Shown: positions 1 to 12,230, counted from the stretch's first letter. The stretch: DNA of 64,000 nucleotides from Hyalella azteca (GCF_000764305.2 NW_025934867.1:1-64000); one strand, 5' to 3'. Numbers and translations: made by a program. The notes: a model not told the origin generated them from the sequence alone.

Positions 1-1600
1 AAGTGAATAATTCAATCAGTTTCTTCCGGTAAAAGCTCCATATGGAGATTCATGCCTAGAAGGTTCTTTCAATATACCTCCGCCGTCCTCACCCTTCACC
101 CCCTTCCTCTCCCTGCCTCCTCAAAGCTTAATTGAACCGTTACCGCCGGCATATTCGACGTAGGCCGCGGCAGAGGTGCGGCCGGTTGCCTGCCGCAGCT
201 TTTGCCGACCGAGGCCTCGCGCTGTTCGTAGCAGATGAGGCCATATCATCGCTAGACTGCTTGGGCGCGAGGTGAAGTAGGCAACAACGGCCTAGATTTG
301 CGCGTTTGCGAACGTCTCTGCGGCGAACGGCCGCAATGACTGCGAGAATTTCGAACTGGGATGTGATGACCTCGATTAGCAAATAAGCCATAGATTTTTA
401 CGCGCCTTAGTGATGATAAGTCAGTATAATTATATGTAGGTAGTCTGGTGAGGCTAGCTGGGGCCAACACAAGCAGATAATGGGTAGTCTATACTGCGCG
501 TGTACTTCTCTCTATATTTTGTCGCGTCGCTCACGATATTCGACAAAAATGAGTAATGTTCTCAACTTAATACTACTTTTTAATACTGCTGACGGCCACA
601 ATGGACGAAAATATGGTGGTTTCATTTTACTAATTTTGATTGGCTAGAGTCCCTCGATCAAGAGCCTGTGTTGCGTTGTTGCTCTGCCTCCACATCGGAT
701 CACATTCCTTGCCCTTTATCATCACACGAAATATGTGAACAACTTGCAGTTGTAATTACACTTCCAGTCTGGCAGCTTTATCGTCGCCGTAAATTTTACG
801 AGGAAGCTTGGGTATTGCTGGCTTGTAGTTCGTCTGAAATGAATATCATCATTGAGCTAGTACGATCAGGTCTCGTTAAGCAATTGTGCCAACGCACGAC
901 CACCACTCAATCTCGGTTCAATCAAACACGCATAAAAATGGGCTATAAAAATTTTTGATACTTCATAGATTTCATTTATCATTATAAAAAATGCTTAAGG
1001 AATGTCAATGTCTATCAAACATATCAAAGAATTCTGACCCTTCATAAAATAAGAAATACTAAAGAATCCATGCATGAAGACCGACGATTTTACACAAATT
1101 AAGGAAATTAGTTGGTAGAAAAAGCACATAGGAATTGAGATCACTGCATTTTTCCTCATACGATGCAGCATCAGCACTCGGCGCGTTTACAGCGAATCAA
1201 CAGACTGCCTCAATCTGCACGTGAGATCTCAAGGCTTATTAGTCGAGATCAACGCTTAAGAATTACAACGTAAACTACAATTTCCTATATCCCTGCGTTA
1301 GGAAGACAATTGTCTTAATAATCCATGAACGTACACGTCTTGGATAAAAACGCCAAACATAAATGACGTTATGCATGTCAACACAACCACTGCATAATAA
1401 CAGGATTATTTAATAAGCTTTATAAGTTAGTTACTTAGTATAACTTACCACTACATTATTTGGCACACAGGGAAATAAGATGATTTACAGGTGGAGAGGG
1501 CGAAAAAGTATGCCCAGTTTTCCGCAATTTTTACACGCACAAAAAAATGGAGGATGCAGACGCAGTCGAAGAAGGCGAACGAAGGACGCAGCTGTTGAGC
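1..1600. other. Noncoding flank downstream of presenilin
   Basis: This should include the presenilin 3' untranslated region just below 1601. A GC-richer patch at about 130-480 is open in more than one frame on the minus strand, but I see no convincing splice sites or protein family. The rest is AT-rich and I recognise nothing in it. Confidence 0.5.
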
Positions 1601-1756
1601 TCAGATGAAGACCTGCTCGCTGGCGAGATTTTCAGCGAAGGGCACGACGAAGTAGGACGTCGCGAAGTAGAAGATGAGTCCTAATGTGATGGAGATGGGG
1701 AGGGCGGGGAGCGCCTTCTTGAATATTGCCAGCATGATGAGCGTGAGGCACAACCT
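1601..1756 (-). CDS. Psn: Presenilin, terminal coding exon
   Basis: This exon encodes the last 51 residues of presenilin, the aspartyl-protease subunit of gamma-secretase, which cleaves Notch and other type I membrane proteins inside the membrane. It begins [20 protein letters not shown], which contains the PAL motif needed for catalysis, continues [13 protein letters not shown] (the last membrane segment) and ends EQVFI then TGA, matching the family's hydrophobic C-terminal tail. The acceptor is CTGCAG at 1757-1762, after a pyrimidine-rich stretch. The exon is 52 codons including the stop and starts in phase 0, which joins the exon at 2040-2140 without a frame change. The catalytic YD and GxGD exons are not seen; they should lie further 5' on the minus strand, where the scaffold instead runs into a duplicated block. 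Reading is direct; identity is from knowledge of the family. Confidence 0.95.
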   Translation of the reverse strand, partial: RLCLTLIMLAIFKKALPALPISITLGLIFYFATSYFVVPFAENLASEQVFI

Positions 1757-1774
1757 CTGCAGGAGGGAGCGGGG

Positions 1775-2039
1775 TTGTATGTCAGCACTCGTATCTCACT
1801 CCCCAGGCATTCACTCCTCACTCCCCAAACACTCACTTCTCACTCCCCAAGTACTCACTCCTCACAACTCAAATACTCACGTCTAACTCCCCAGGCACTA
1901 AGCACTCACTCCTCACTCCCCAGGCACTCAGCACTCACTCCTCATTCCCCAGGCCTTCATCTTCAATGGCATGTGTAACTCACGCTCATCTCTAACCCCT
2001 CACTCCCCAGGCACTCTCCCCTCACTCCCCACGACTCAC
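1775..2039. repeat. Minisatellite filling the last presenilin intron
   Basis: Degenerate tandem copies of a roughly 20-40 bp unit rich in CACTCACTCCTCACTCCCC and CCAGGCACTCAG fill the intron. Read on the presenilin strand, the units look like GTGAGT followed by GCCTGGGGAGTGAG, so many of them carry a splice-donor-like GTGAGT. The array starts directly at the true donor of the penultimate exon. Plus-strand reading frames here are translations of the repeat and are not genes. Confidence 0.85.
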
Positions 2040-2140
2040 AATGAGTATGGCGATGAAGCAGGCTATTGTGGTGTTCCAGTCCCCATAGGAGGAAGCTTTC
2101 CCCACCAGCACCGAGTAGCAGATGAAGTCCCCGAGTGTGG
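2040..2140 (-). CDS. Psn: Presenilin, penultimate coding exon
   Basis: The 101-bp exon reads [20 protein letters not shown] and then [13 protein letters not shown], the segment of presenilin that contains LGDF from the GxGD active-site region and the following membrane helix. The donor GTGAGT at 2034-2039 is perfect and the acceptor is ATGACAG at 2141-2147. Entry is in phase 1 and exit in phase 0, so it continues in frame into the terminal exon. The aspartate of LGDF (codon near 2127) is intact. The first glycine of GxGD would come from the upstream exon, which is not seen. The intron to the last exon (1757-2039) is almost entirely a minisatellite built from donor-like units. Confidence 0.95.
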
Positions 2141-2227
2141 CTGTCATATTTTTTATTTTTACCCCGTTGCGCCTACCCCATACAGCGATGCCATGAGCCG
2201 AGAATGTTGTTCTGTATTACATGGTGA

Positions 2228-2345
2228 GGATGGAGAATATATAATATAACATAATATAAGACAATATAATATAATATATCATATAATATAATATATTATA
2301 TAATATAATATAATATAGTATAATGTAACGTAATATATAATATAG
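2228..2345. repeat. AT-rich microsatellite (ATAATATAAT type)
   Basis: The sequence is a run of ATAAT/ATATA units with few interruptions. Similar low-complexity tracts occur at 12541-12629 and 39255-39350. Confidence 0.9.
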
Positions 2346-3180
2346 GAACCTATGTTAACTATTAAATATCAACCTTACTATAAAATACACATTAATTACC
2401 TACCATATATTAAACACTACCTTATCATACAACAGCATTAACGTTATACAATGAACGAATGTCTTCTTATTAATGCGTTTCAAGCGACATTTTACTATCA
2501 TATTCAACATTATCTGTTATATATTCGTCAATGTTTTTGTGTGTGTTAGAACCAAACTTCATACTTTAAGGCTCCCACTTAGTATGCATTTTGACAAAAA
2601 AATTATATTTAGTTCACTACAATAATACAAGAACGCTAAAACGTTTTCAAAGTTTCATGCCACAATGCAATATGTCTGTATCTTAACAATACTCTGAATA
2701 ACATATATATTTTGCTCCTTCGCCATTCATAAAGAATATCTTCAACAATAATATCCTGGTCTGTAATAACGTCTCTTACTAATAACATAATAACATCTCC
2801 AGAAGAAATAGCGGCAGAATAAATGCTCTATGGTGGTGCTACTATTCTTTTATCCAAAGCAAGAATAGAATAAATTCCTTAAGACAGATACTTATAGAAA
2901 TGTTTTTTATTAGTTAGGAGCATTAAGCCATCAAGGCAAGACGCCTCTCATCGCATGAAGGCTCAGGTTTAAAGAATACCCTCTGATTGCGATAATTTAA
3001 TGATTGTTTGTTTGTTGTGTTCGTTCTGTTAATGTATTTATTTCTGGCCAAAGTATCTTATTATTTAATACAAAAATTATATGTAAACAAATTCTTGTGC
3101 TCTGCTCCACTTCTGTTATGCGCAATGCAAGGCAATGACTGTTTAAGAAAATTTTCACTGATTATTTTACAAGCAGACTG
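2346..3180. other. AT-rich sequence, inverted relative of 46.1-46.9 kb
   Basis: No gene is recognised. Read on the minus strand, parts match the region after the Beat exon at 46.1-46.9 kb. For example, GATATTATTGTTGAAGATAT followed by TCTTT is near 2730-2760 (minus) and at 46477-46500 (plus). The block is therefore part of a larger inverted duplication. Confidence 0.55.
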
Positions 3181-3189
3181 AGTCCTGAA

Positions 3190-3253
3190 CCTGAGCAGAC
3201 TTGGTCCTGAAGGAGGGATGCTCGGCCAGCACCTCGCACTTGTACGTCCCTGT
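3190..3253 (-). pseudogene. Decayed copy of the Beat immunoglobulin exon
   Basis: The first part matches the exon at 45978-46059 (reading TGTYKCEVLAEHPSF and onward), but the end after about 3200 diverges into unrelated sequence and the donor is lost. It is the most decayed of the tandem copies on this arm. Confidence 0.6.
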
Positions 3254-3320
3254 CTGCACCACATTATTATAATAAGAAATATTTATTCTACAATGCCACT
3301 ATAAGGCAAAGCACTCACTG

Positions 3321-3532
3321 CACTGTTAGAAAAAACGGTAAAAAAACGGTCCCACCGGCGTTCTAGTGGCTGGTCGCCCCGTGATAATAAACGGTTTCGC
3401 CGTTATTATCAGATGTTTTACGGTTCTCTAGTGTAAAATTAGAATAAAAACGGCGACGCGATGTTTCTTTTCACGTTCCGACCGGCCACTGAAACGCCGG
3501 TAATACCGTTAATGGTAATTTTTCTAACAGTG
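3321..3532. mobile_element. Fold-back MITE with long terminal inverted repeats
   Basis: A 212-bp insertion begins CACTGTTAGAAAAA and ends with its exact reverse complement. Similarity between the two arms extends inward about 75 bp with a few mismatches (ACCGGCGTT, CAGTGGC, CGGTCG blocks), so nearly the whole element can fold into one hairpin. Compared with the uninterrupted neighbouring repeat unit it is flanked by a 2-bp TG duplication. It contains no reading frame. It sits precisely between the last base of one Beat exon copy and that copy's donor. The superfamily is not determined. Confidence 0.8.
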
Positions 3533-3614
3533 TGAGCACCGTCATGAAGGCCTGGGCAGACTTGGTCCTGAAGGAGGGATGCTCGGCCAGCACCTCGCAC
3601 TTGTACGTCCCTGT
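3533..3614 (-). pseudogene. Beat-type immunoglobulin exon copy, donor displaced by MITE
   Basis: The 82-bp exon has the same length and phase as the exon at 45978-46059 and reads TGTYKCEVLAEHPSFRTKSA then QAFMTVL, the end of a V-type Ig domain with its second disulfide cysteine (YKC). The donor GTGAGT expected directly after 3533 on the minus strand is replaced by the MITE terminal repeat, so this copy should not splice normally. Confidence 0.7.
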
Positions 3615-3678
3615 CTGCACCACATTATTATAATAAGAAATATTATTCTACAATGCCACTATAAGGCAATGCACTCAC

Positions 3679-3760
3679 TGAGCACCGTCATGAAGGCCTG
3701 GGCAGACTTGGTCCTGAAGGAGGGATGCTCGGCCAGCACCTCGCACTTGTACGTCCCTGT
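3679..3760 (-). CDS. Beat-type immunoglobulin exon, intact tandem copy
   Basis: This is an 82-bp copy of the same Ig exon with both splice sites present (TGCAG acceptor, GTGAGT donor). It belongs to a 146-bp tandem unit (82-bp exon plus 64-bp spacer), with copies starting at 3533, 3679 and 3825. Because 82 is not a multiple of three, including two copies would shift the frame, so at most one could be used. The locus is on the minus strand inside the inverted copy of the Beat region and may be an allele, a paralogue or an assembly product. Confidence 0.6.
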
Positions 3761-3824
3761 CTGCACCACATTATTATAATAAGAAATATTATTCTACAAT
3801 GCCACTATAAGGCAATGCACTCAC

Positions 3825-3873
3825 TGAGCACCGTCATGAAGGCCTGGGCAGACTTGGTCCTGAAGGAGGGATG
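3825..3873 (-). pseudogene. Beat-type exon copy cut by an assembly gap
   Basis: The 3' part of a further 146-bp unit runs up to the single N at 3874. Beyond the N the sequence jumps to material that lies about 1.9 kb further from the exon in the plus-strand copy. Confidence 0.7.
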
Positions 3874-3874
3874 N
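3874..3874. other. Single-N assembly join
   Basis: One N separates the truncated Beat repeat from sequence that matches the reverse complement of 43964 downward. It marks a compressed gap of unknown true size. Confidence 0.9.
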
Positions 3875-6094
3875 GTTAAGAATCCTGTTCCTCTATAATT
3901 TTTGGAAATGAAATAATTTAAGTAAGCTTCCGGCTTTTGAAAGGCGCATTCGCTCACGATGAAAATACAATAAGAGCATGAGGTGATTTTATAATATTTG
4001 AAGATCAGCATGCTTTCCTAAGAAAATTGTTATTAAACTTTCGAAAAGTTTGCTCTTCCCATTCGAGCGTTAACCTCATGAATTTGATTCTGTATACTGA
4101 ATAAAATTCATTGTCAGTTAGAAAGTTAAGGGACTTCCATTCTACCTTCAAGACTTCAGTATATATATGATTCAGTATACTGATTCAAAAATATACTGAA
4201 TCAAATATATACAGAAAAATATACTGAAGAAGAATGCGTCTCTTCACAAGCAAAGTTGCGCTGACCCCCATACATGCAACGGTCATCTCTGAGCACTACC
4301 AGGCCGTATTCGGTCCACACAAGTGCTGTTGTCAGAGTTTCAGTTCACGACCTCGGCCGGCCACAATGCGTCGCCAAAGTTAGTAGATTTGTTAACATTT
4401 ATCTTAATTTTTTTTTGACATTCTCGAGTGAAAATGTACACTAAATATTAAGTGCATCAGTAATGAAATTAGTTTGATTAAAACATTGTAATCGCAAGGA
4501 AACGTTACAGTTTATGCCTTTTGCTAGTTTTCGAATACGTTAATAGGTGAATCAAAATCTCTAAATTTGGGTCATAAATGAAATTATAGGTCTGTTCAAT
4601 GTTTCTTACACTTGGCAAGGCAAGGCCGAGGTAGATAAAAATAACAAGGTTTTGCGAAACTTCCGTTTATTCCACTAACCGGCCATCTTCTCGCCTTTTT
4701 AAAGTCTCTTTGAAGCTGTGCTTCAGCTACTGTGTAGAGGGCTAGGATTATGGTTTATATGGTTCAACGGTATAATTATTTTGATGCACAATTTCAAGGA
4801 AAATGATCCATTTAAAATAGAATATAAGTTTGCAAAATTGTTTTTGGCAGAATTTTAACCTTGCTGAAAATTTTTTTTCATTTTATACTTTCAATAATTT
4901 CGGTCGGGCGGACCGGAATTTTTTTAAAATTAGACTGGAGAAAAGACGGAACGTACTTTAAGCCTGACTGCCAGCGATCGAGTTTTACGTGTTGGAGTGT
5001 GAGTTAACTGGCTCACATGTTATAGCTTATTCGTGTCACTATTAAATTAGAAACATGTATTCACAATACTTTTACTTATATAAAAAGTACATACGAACTT
5101 GGTGGACCACAACAACTGAACAAAATAAGAAAAGATGTGCGCACAAGATTTATGACCTCGATCGTACCGAGGTTAATCTTCAGTTAATTACAAAATATAC
5201 GTTCGATTTTGTTACGAGTCATTAAATTACAATTAAGTTTCCTGCACACGTGGTGACCAATCATACAAGTAAAGAATTCGAAAGAAAATTTTCGAATTAA
5301 AAATAATTCCACTCGCCGTTTAAGGAAACATTTTTTTATTGAAGTTAAATATCATCAATTGAAAGCATTCTTTACACATTGTGGATGGAAAATACAGGAT
5401 ATGAAAATATCCTGTATTTATCACTATCCAATAAAATACAGTAATCCAAGTATCACTATCCAGAAAATACAGGATATTGTGAATAGTGAATACAGGATAC
5501 GTATGATCAGAGTTCTTCGCGAGTAACTATACAATTTAATATCATGACGAAACTTGATACTTATCTCTAACGCTCTATTAAATGAATATATTTCAGAACA
5601 GAAGAAAAATATTACCATCTGTAGAGCTGGAACTTTCTTTGACTTTACATTCCTGTAGAGCAGCTCAAGTTATAAGCGTATTTTCAACAATAAAGTCATC
5701 GTTTCAAGCAATGGTCTTTTGGGGTCTATTGACTTTGATGACTTGTACCGACGTCGTTGGGTATCCGAGATACCGGCTGTGTCAGCAAAACATCACCGAG
5801 GCGCGGCACAAGAAAATGTTCCACAAATGAAGCTTCGCCAAGTTCTCGCTGCGTCAACGCTTCTTAGTTAATGCGCTGGAAAATCTTTGTCTGTTTGGCA
5901 CGGCCGTTTTGCTGTGGAAATGTTGTTTCAAAAAATATGCTTTTAAAAATTACTTTTTAAAGACAACACTTCTAAAGAGGCCAGTGTCTCCGATGTTACA
6001 CATGTACAATGAATTTTTTACTTTATTTTTAAATATTAAAAAAATTACATTTGTTGATAAATAGCAAAATTTTCAATTTTAAAGTTATTTATTC
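3875..6094. repeat. Left arm of an inverted duplication (partner 41956-43964)
   Basis: From base to base, 3875-6094 is the reverse complement of 41956-43964 with many substitutions and indels. Anchors are GGATTCTTAAC at 43954-43964 against GTTAAGAATCC at 3875, and TTATTTATTC ending at 6094 against GAATAAATAA at 41956. The left arm carries an extra block around 5380-5510 with repeated AAATACAGGATAT palindromes. A frame reading IDFDDLYRRRWVSEI near 5735 is open here, but the right arm has an indel that breaks it, so no functional gene is claimed. Confidence 0.85.
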
Positions 6095-6235
6095 TGTTAA
6101 TTGATTCATGCATTGTACAGTCATTCATGCATTCATCATGGATCGACTTTACGCAAGTGTGGAAAATTTCCGATCGATTGGACTATTATAAGTGTGTTAA
6201 ATATCGATTATAAGATTTGTAGCAGACAAACAAGA
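5930..6235 (+). repeat. Dispersed repeat, copy 1
   Basis: This sequence is similar to 27610-27880 in the same orientation. The two share blocks such as AAAGACAACACTTCTAAAGA, GATGTTACA/AATGTTACA, and ATAAGATTTGTAG. Part also recurs inverted at 41960-42130. No coding capacity is seen. Confidence 0.75.
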
Positions 6236-7590
6236 AGTGAAGTTAAGAAGAAGTGTTGTAATGATAAAGAGCAGCAATTCATGGGGTGAGCATGTTTTAT
6301 TACAGAAGATCAAAAATCGGTGAAAAAATCAGGTAAAACAGAAACGATCGTGAATTTATTGTTAGAATTTATACTGAACCACAGTTTCTGTCACCTCATA
6401 TTATCGGAATACACGCAGTGATCCTGAGGTATGACTTACGGTGAACGGCAAGCGTTCAAATTTTACTTGATGAACGAAACACAGTAAGGTAAGAATTATC
6501 ATTTTGAAGTAATTTCTTTTCCATTTCTGTTCTGTTTTTCGTTTGAGAATTGTTTGTCTTCCCACTAGACAAACGGCGTTGAAACAAAGTTTAATCAGCG
6601 TTGATTGAATCAACCATTGCTTATTTCGACTATGATTCCACGGTGGGTTACAAGCTTCTATGAACTGAATGAATTAAATAGAAGTTATAAACTCCAACAG
6701 ATTTCAAAATTGTTTGTGCCTGATTTGTTGACAATTTCTCTGAACTCTCATAGAGGTTGATGCAAAATTTAAATTTCCTTCGATAATCTAACATTGCATT
6801 GCCATTATATAGATGATATCTCCATCGTAGAACACGCTGATATTTCATTATGGCTGCACACTGCGCTGACTCGGTTAAATTAATATTGGATATTGGCAAA
6901 ACCTGAATAAAGAAGCCAACAATAATACAGGACCTTGACTGATTTATCACCTGCAGTTCAAAACACACATCAAAACCTAATGACGACGAATGGAGTAGGA
7001 CAGGGCTCTTAGAATGATGACGTTTAATTTTAACCCTCATTTAAAATGATTTGGATTTGTTTGGTTTTAATGTCGACAGAAATCGCCGTTAGTGAATTTT
7101 TAGAGTTGGGATTGATTTGTGCGTTTCGCTAATATACTATCTAAGGTATCCAGCACCCGAACCTTTAATAATAATGCTTGAATGCTGGATGATAACGTAA
7201 TTTGGTCATTTTGTATATATCTGAGCGTTTCAAATTTGCAGTCATATAAATTTTTATTGATACCTGAAAAGTTGAAAATTTTTATTGAGGTCTGAAAATG
7301 ACTAAATTGCATGACATTTATTAAAAGGTTGTCAGAATATTACTCGAAAATTAATGAAAAAATATAAATCGTAATGACAAAAATTATTTGCTGTTACTAT
7401 TTTTTCTTGGCAGAATAGGCGGCGATAAAAGTTTTGCCTGTATTTTCAATAAGAGGAATTCGCCTCTTTGTGGCACAGACACTCGGGTTCATAGTCGAGG
7501 ACTACAACATTTCAGGCGATCCTCTTATTTGTGCTGCGCCGCCACTGAAGTCGTCTTGACTTGCGTTAAATTCCAGAATAAATGAAGGAA
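6236..7590. other. AT-rich noncoding stretch
   Basis: There are several short open frames in AT-rich sequence, none with recognisable family similarity or good splice sites. I see no gene here. Confidence 0.5.
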
Positions 7591-7591
7591 G

Positions 7592-7662
7592 AGACCATCA
7601 CAGTACGACCATCACAGTACGACCATCACAGTACGACCATCACAGTACGACCATCACAGTGA
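7592..7662. repeat. 14-bp tandem repeat
   Basis: Five near-perfect copies of ACCATCACAGTACG are present, the last diverging into GTGACGG. Confidence 0.9.
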
Positions 7663-7679
7663 CGGTTAAGAGACGCGGC

Positions 7680-7785
7680 TAAATTAGATACATGTCTTCC
7701 CTTGCGTTATGAATTAGATACATGTTGCGTAATTAGATACATGTCTTCCCTGGACGACGCATGTCTTCCCTTGCGTTATTTAATT
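7680..7785. repeat. Tandem/interspersed repeat around ATTAGATACATG
   Basis: Three copies of AATTAGATACATGT and three of ATGTCTTCCCT, some followed by TGCGTTAT, are arranged irregularly, as in a decayed minisatellite. Confidence 0.75.
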
Positions 7786-10700
7786 ACCACGCTGGGCTTG
7801 AGAGGTCAAAGGTGCGCTGCTTCAGCTTCAAGTAATTTCAAGTGACAAATATTTAAAACTTAGTGAACAACGTTGGGCGGAAAAGAAGAAATGAAAAAAA
7901 TTGGCAATTAATTTTAATGGAAACTGATCATGAGTAAAGATTATGAAGAAAATATCTGGGAGAATAATTCAGCTGGTTCACGAGTTGAAACTTAGAACAT
8001 AAGGAAATATGTACCGGTAAATAATTTCGTAGCAGTGTGCACATTGTGTATCATTGCAGTCAGTCCCATGATAGAATTGACGATCATACATACGGAGGAG
8101 CACACTTTTATCCCAGCAAGTAAAAATGGCAATTAATTTTCAGTTTATTACTTGCAGCCACTTTTCACTGAAGTCTTCCTGATGCCTTTGTGATGATTCA
8201 GAAAAGAAAACAGACTTCTTTGAGCCTTACAATTATGTAACAGCTGAGATATAAAAAAATATATTTTTCTCAGGCCAAAACAATAATTAATTTACAGAAA
8301 AAGAATTGTGAAAACTATTCAACAATAAACTCATTCATAATTCATCACAGTTATGGTATACTATCTATCCTCCTACTCTGGCTCCCGCAGCCATGGCGCG
8401 TCTAAGCTAATCAGGGCCGAGCGACTGCCCGTGTCGGCCGCTCATCACTTACGAGGCAGGAAGCCTGGCCGTCGTTTGCCTTCGTTACGAACTTCATTAT
8501 AGGCCTACGGGATCCCTGCCTTCTGAGGGGGATAATTATCAAAGAACATTAAATGCTTGACCATTGAGGTGATAACAATGATTAAGAACTTAATGATCAT
8601 TTAAATACTCAATAATTTCAATGTTATTTCGAAAACATTTCTCTATAAATTTTTATTTAGGACCCTTTAATCAATGATAATTTCCTTCTACGAATGTGAA
8701 GTTTTTCGCAATGTTTCTTGACATTGCACATGTAAAATTCTTTGCAATTTGTACAAACTTCCATCCGGCATATACTGCAAATTAAATAATCTTGAAGTTA
8801 ATAGATACGCCCGATTTAACGGGGTGTACTCTCCTTACCTCGCCAATTTTCTATTGCTCAAGTTGCGAAATAAGAACAAGAGACTAGGAGTAGTATAGAA
8901 AGAGGGGCAATGGGCAGAATTTACATAAACGGCTTAAATTACAGGTTACCGATCACCATCTTATTTCGAATCTTGGCCATCAAAATTTGGTTGTCCTCGA
9001 TCGAAACCTGATCGATCACTCCCAATATTCTTTAACCACAGCTGTCAGTAAACATTTTATACTTTTCGTTACTAAAAACCCACGCTTAGACCTTGAGCGA
9101 GTGTCACGATGGAAGATACGCGTACCTCTTTAGAATATGGAATTGATTTACATATGTTTTCTTTATATAAGTAAATTTACGTATTATAACGATATTATAA
9201 TATAATATCGATATAATATGTACACTTAAATTTATTAATTTACTTTACTTGATTGAATACTTTCCAGAACCTCGGCGCTCATCTTTATTGATCAACACAA
9301 AACTATATGGTACTTCATACGTTATATAACTTTGCAAAGTGGTATCTAACAAGCAATGAAATCACTGAGAATATTTTTCAAATCGACGAAAGGTAATTCG
9401 AATAGAACTAATATAGATTTTAATTCATTGTAATGGTTTGTATTGGTAATATGTGGTAGTTTTGGGATAAGTAAATTAAACTACAGTTATAATGTCTTCC
9501 ACGGGTGTAAAAACACTCAGCAGGATTCTGATTCTTTCCGTAGCGATATCATTAAAAATGAATATACTTATATTCTTGGGATCTATGTCACTTGGGTCAG
9601 GGACAGAAGCAGTGTCCAAATAGTAATCGATCGAACATTTTGTTGGCGACTTTTAGGTATGTTTTTTTAAGATATTCATCAATATTGTCACTGAGGTCGG
9701 AAAATAAATCAATTATTTCTGATTTATCATATCCCTTATCGATAGCAATCTTCAACAACATATATTCCGACTAATGAGTTGACTTGCTATAAAGGGAAAA
9801 GTTCTTGAAATCAATAAAATTCTCCAATAGCAACTCCAGTTGAATGCTTTTCCGCAGTTCGATCTCCCAATTATGAGAAATCTCAAACTTGGAGAAGGAA
9901 ATACAAATGGTTCTTCTGTTTATCTTTATATAGTCTTTCCACTTATAAAGCATTTCATGAAGTTTAATTTCTAGAATCTTTTTCAATGTTTGTTACAATT
10001 TAACTTCAATTTAAAGCTGATTTATTTCGTTGATGAGATGCTAGCAATTCCAGATTAGCCAATAATAGTCCACAATTTCCTCATTTCCAATTCCATAAGA
10101 TACTCGATCGAATAAATACGTCAAACCATTATGCACAAATTTTATTTCATCATCTAGAAATTATAATTACTACCATCCTCTTTTGTTATAGCCCTTCGAT
10201 GTAAAGACAACTTCCTGATGATAGTTGACACCGATCTTGATTCCGAATAATAATCTTGATATCGTTTTGTTCGCTTTACGTCCAACATTAAATTTGTTGT
10301 TCCGAATTTTCTCGTTATTTCTCTCGAAACTTGTTTCATGAGTCTGTAACTGTTCTGGAGCGGAAAAATCTGGAGCGGAAAAATTATAGCGTCACTTGGA
10401 TTCGGCAAGCAGCAGCGCAAATGAAGAACTGACGTTTAGAAAAATCTCTCAAATCTTAAAGAACGAGAGCCTTTTGATTAATTATAATAATTAATATAAC
10501 GCGCTTAATAATCAATAATATTAAGCGTCTTCTAATTAATAAGAGATGTTCAACCTGAGGACGAAGATTCGTTTACCAAGTGAGTGAAGGATAAGTAAAG
10601 ACACTTCCGTCTATATTAAACTTATCTAGATACTGGATGGTTATAAGTAACAGATTCATTACAGAAGTAAAGAAAGGTAAAATGCTGCGAGCGTCAGATT

Positions 10701-12230
10701 GAATTAATCCTTACAAATTACCTCATCGCGGCGGTCGTGCTAACTACTGGGAGGACTTATTAAGATACTCAGCCCTTCTATAGACTTACCACTTCCGCCC
10801 GCCAGTACGGTCTTGATCACGTGACTTAGTCTTTGCTGATTCAGAGTCCAGTATTTTTCCTCGTCTAGAGCGTGTTACCTCTAAATTTCAGAGGATCTAA
10901 TCTCATAATTTAATTATAATTAATAGAATGAAATGCATGACTGACACGGACAGGGGTAACGATGTGTTAAGATTTCATGGCTTCAAATCTAGTGATTCAG
11001 ATAATTCATTTTATCTGTGTTCCAGTTCTCTACTTTAATAAGGAAAGCCATTTCCCCCTCAATCAAAAGTGAATTGTAAACTAGAAGAACGACGGGAATA
11101 TAGGAGTTTCGGGTGAATTTTGTGCAAAGTTCTACAGTTTACTTCATAACTTAATAAGTAGCTATAGAATCCTTCAGACATGAACCAAAAAATCGGTATC
11201 CCGTATGAAAGATTTCGCTTGAGTAACAGAATGGCAGAATTGTTTTCTGGAAGATATGGCGTATGACATGTAAGCTATCGATTGAATCCAATATATAAAA
11301 ATTCAAATTGGAATCATTTCTGGTATCTCACCCTAGTTCAGTGCTAAACTACGGTCAACTTAGACAACCCCAAATTTCCGTCGTCTAAAATGTGCAGCTC
11401 AAATTTACTAGAAAAATTCGGTTCAATAACTACTCAAATGCAAGCTTACATGAAAACATGGTTTGCTAAACAGACTGGCAAAGTCTGTTGATATCTCGCA
11501 ACGTTTCCTTGTTAACATCAGCCCAGTGGCTGCACAGAGCCTTTATTCCAGTATATACGTATTCATGGTGTAGTAAAACAATAAATTTAATAAACATGCT
11601 TTACTTTGTTAATGAAATAATTTCCAATTTTACGGAATTTTGTTCGCAGAAAATTCCGGTGAAATGAGTTTTCTTTTATATTCAAAACTAACAACATATG
11701 TTATTCTTATCGAAACTTGTTATAGCGATCAACAATTACTAAACAAATAAGAGCAAGTCATATTAGAAGTCCCAGTATACACAATACAGTATATCTCTAA
11801 ACTTGTCAATATTTTTTTAAAATCCTTTGACTTCTCTTTAGTGCTTGTCATTACTGTAATATTCATCTAATCCCTCGTTCCAACATAATTCAGTTCTTCC
11901 CTCTTGCCAATTAATTTTTTTTAATTTTAATGAAATATTTCAAGTCGATGTCTCAAATTTAAAACGCTTGTTCAAAATACCTCTGAAAATGAAGACAGAG
12001 ATCACTGAATGGTTTGTTTTGCTATTCAAAAATGAAATAAAGTTTCTTCTTTCGCAGGATATGATCTCCAGATTGTACTCAATTATTATGAGCATCAATG
12101 GCTGTAAATTTAATGAAACTTCAAAGCCTTCAGGCCGCTTACATCTCAGCAATGTCTTCGGTGGAGGAGCTCAAAATTCTTACCGAAGATTTACAGGCCC
12201 ACAAATTATAGCTATCGACTCGTGCTAAAC
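7786..12230. other. Long noncoding, AT-rich interval
   Basis: I see no supported gene. A GC-richer patch at 8375-8530 has stops in all useful frames. The short open frames near 9443-10420 and 11940-12228 lie in AT-rich sequence without splice-site support. Confidence 0.5.

Noticed and set aside
668..958. 96-residue plus-strand frame
   Set aside because: No recognisable domain, no splice context, composition near background.
1674..2249. Plus-strand frames over the presenilin exons
   Set aside because: They are shadows of presenilin and its intron minisatellite on the minus strand.
5582..5830. 82-residue plus-strand frame and the overlapping IDFDDLYRRRW frame
   Set aside because: The inverted copy at 42.2-42.4 kb has indels that break the better frame; there is no family match.
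7592..7662. CRISPR-like regular repeat
   Set aside because: Units are directly adjacent with no spacers, in a eukaryotic genome; it is a simple tandem repeat.
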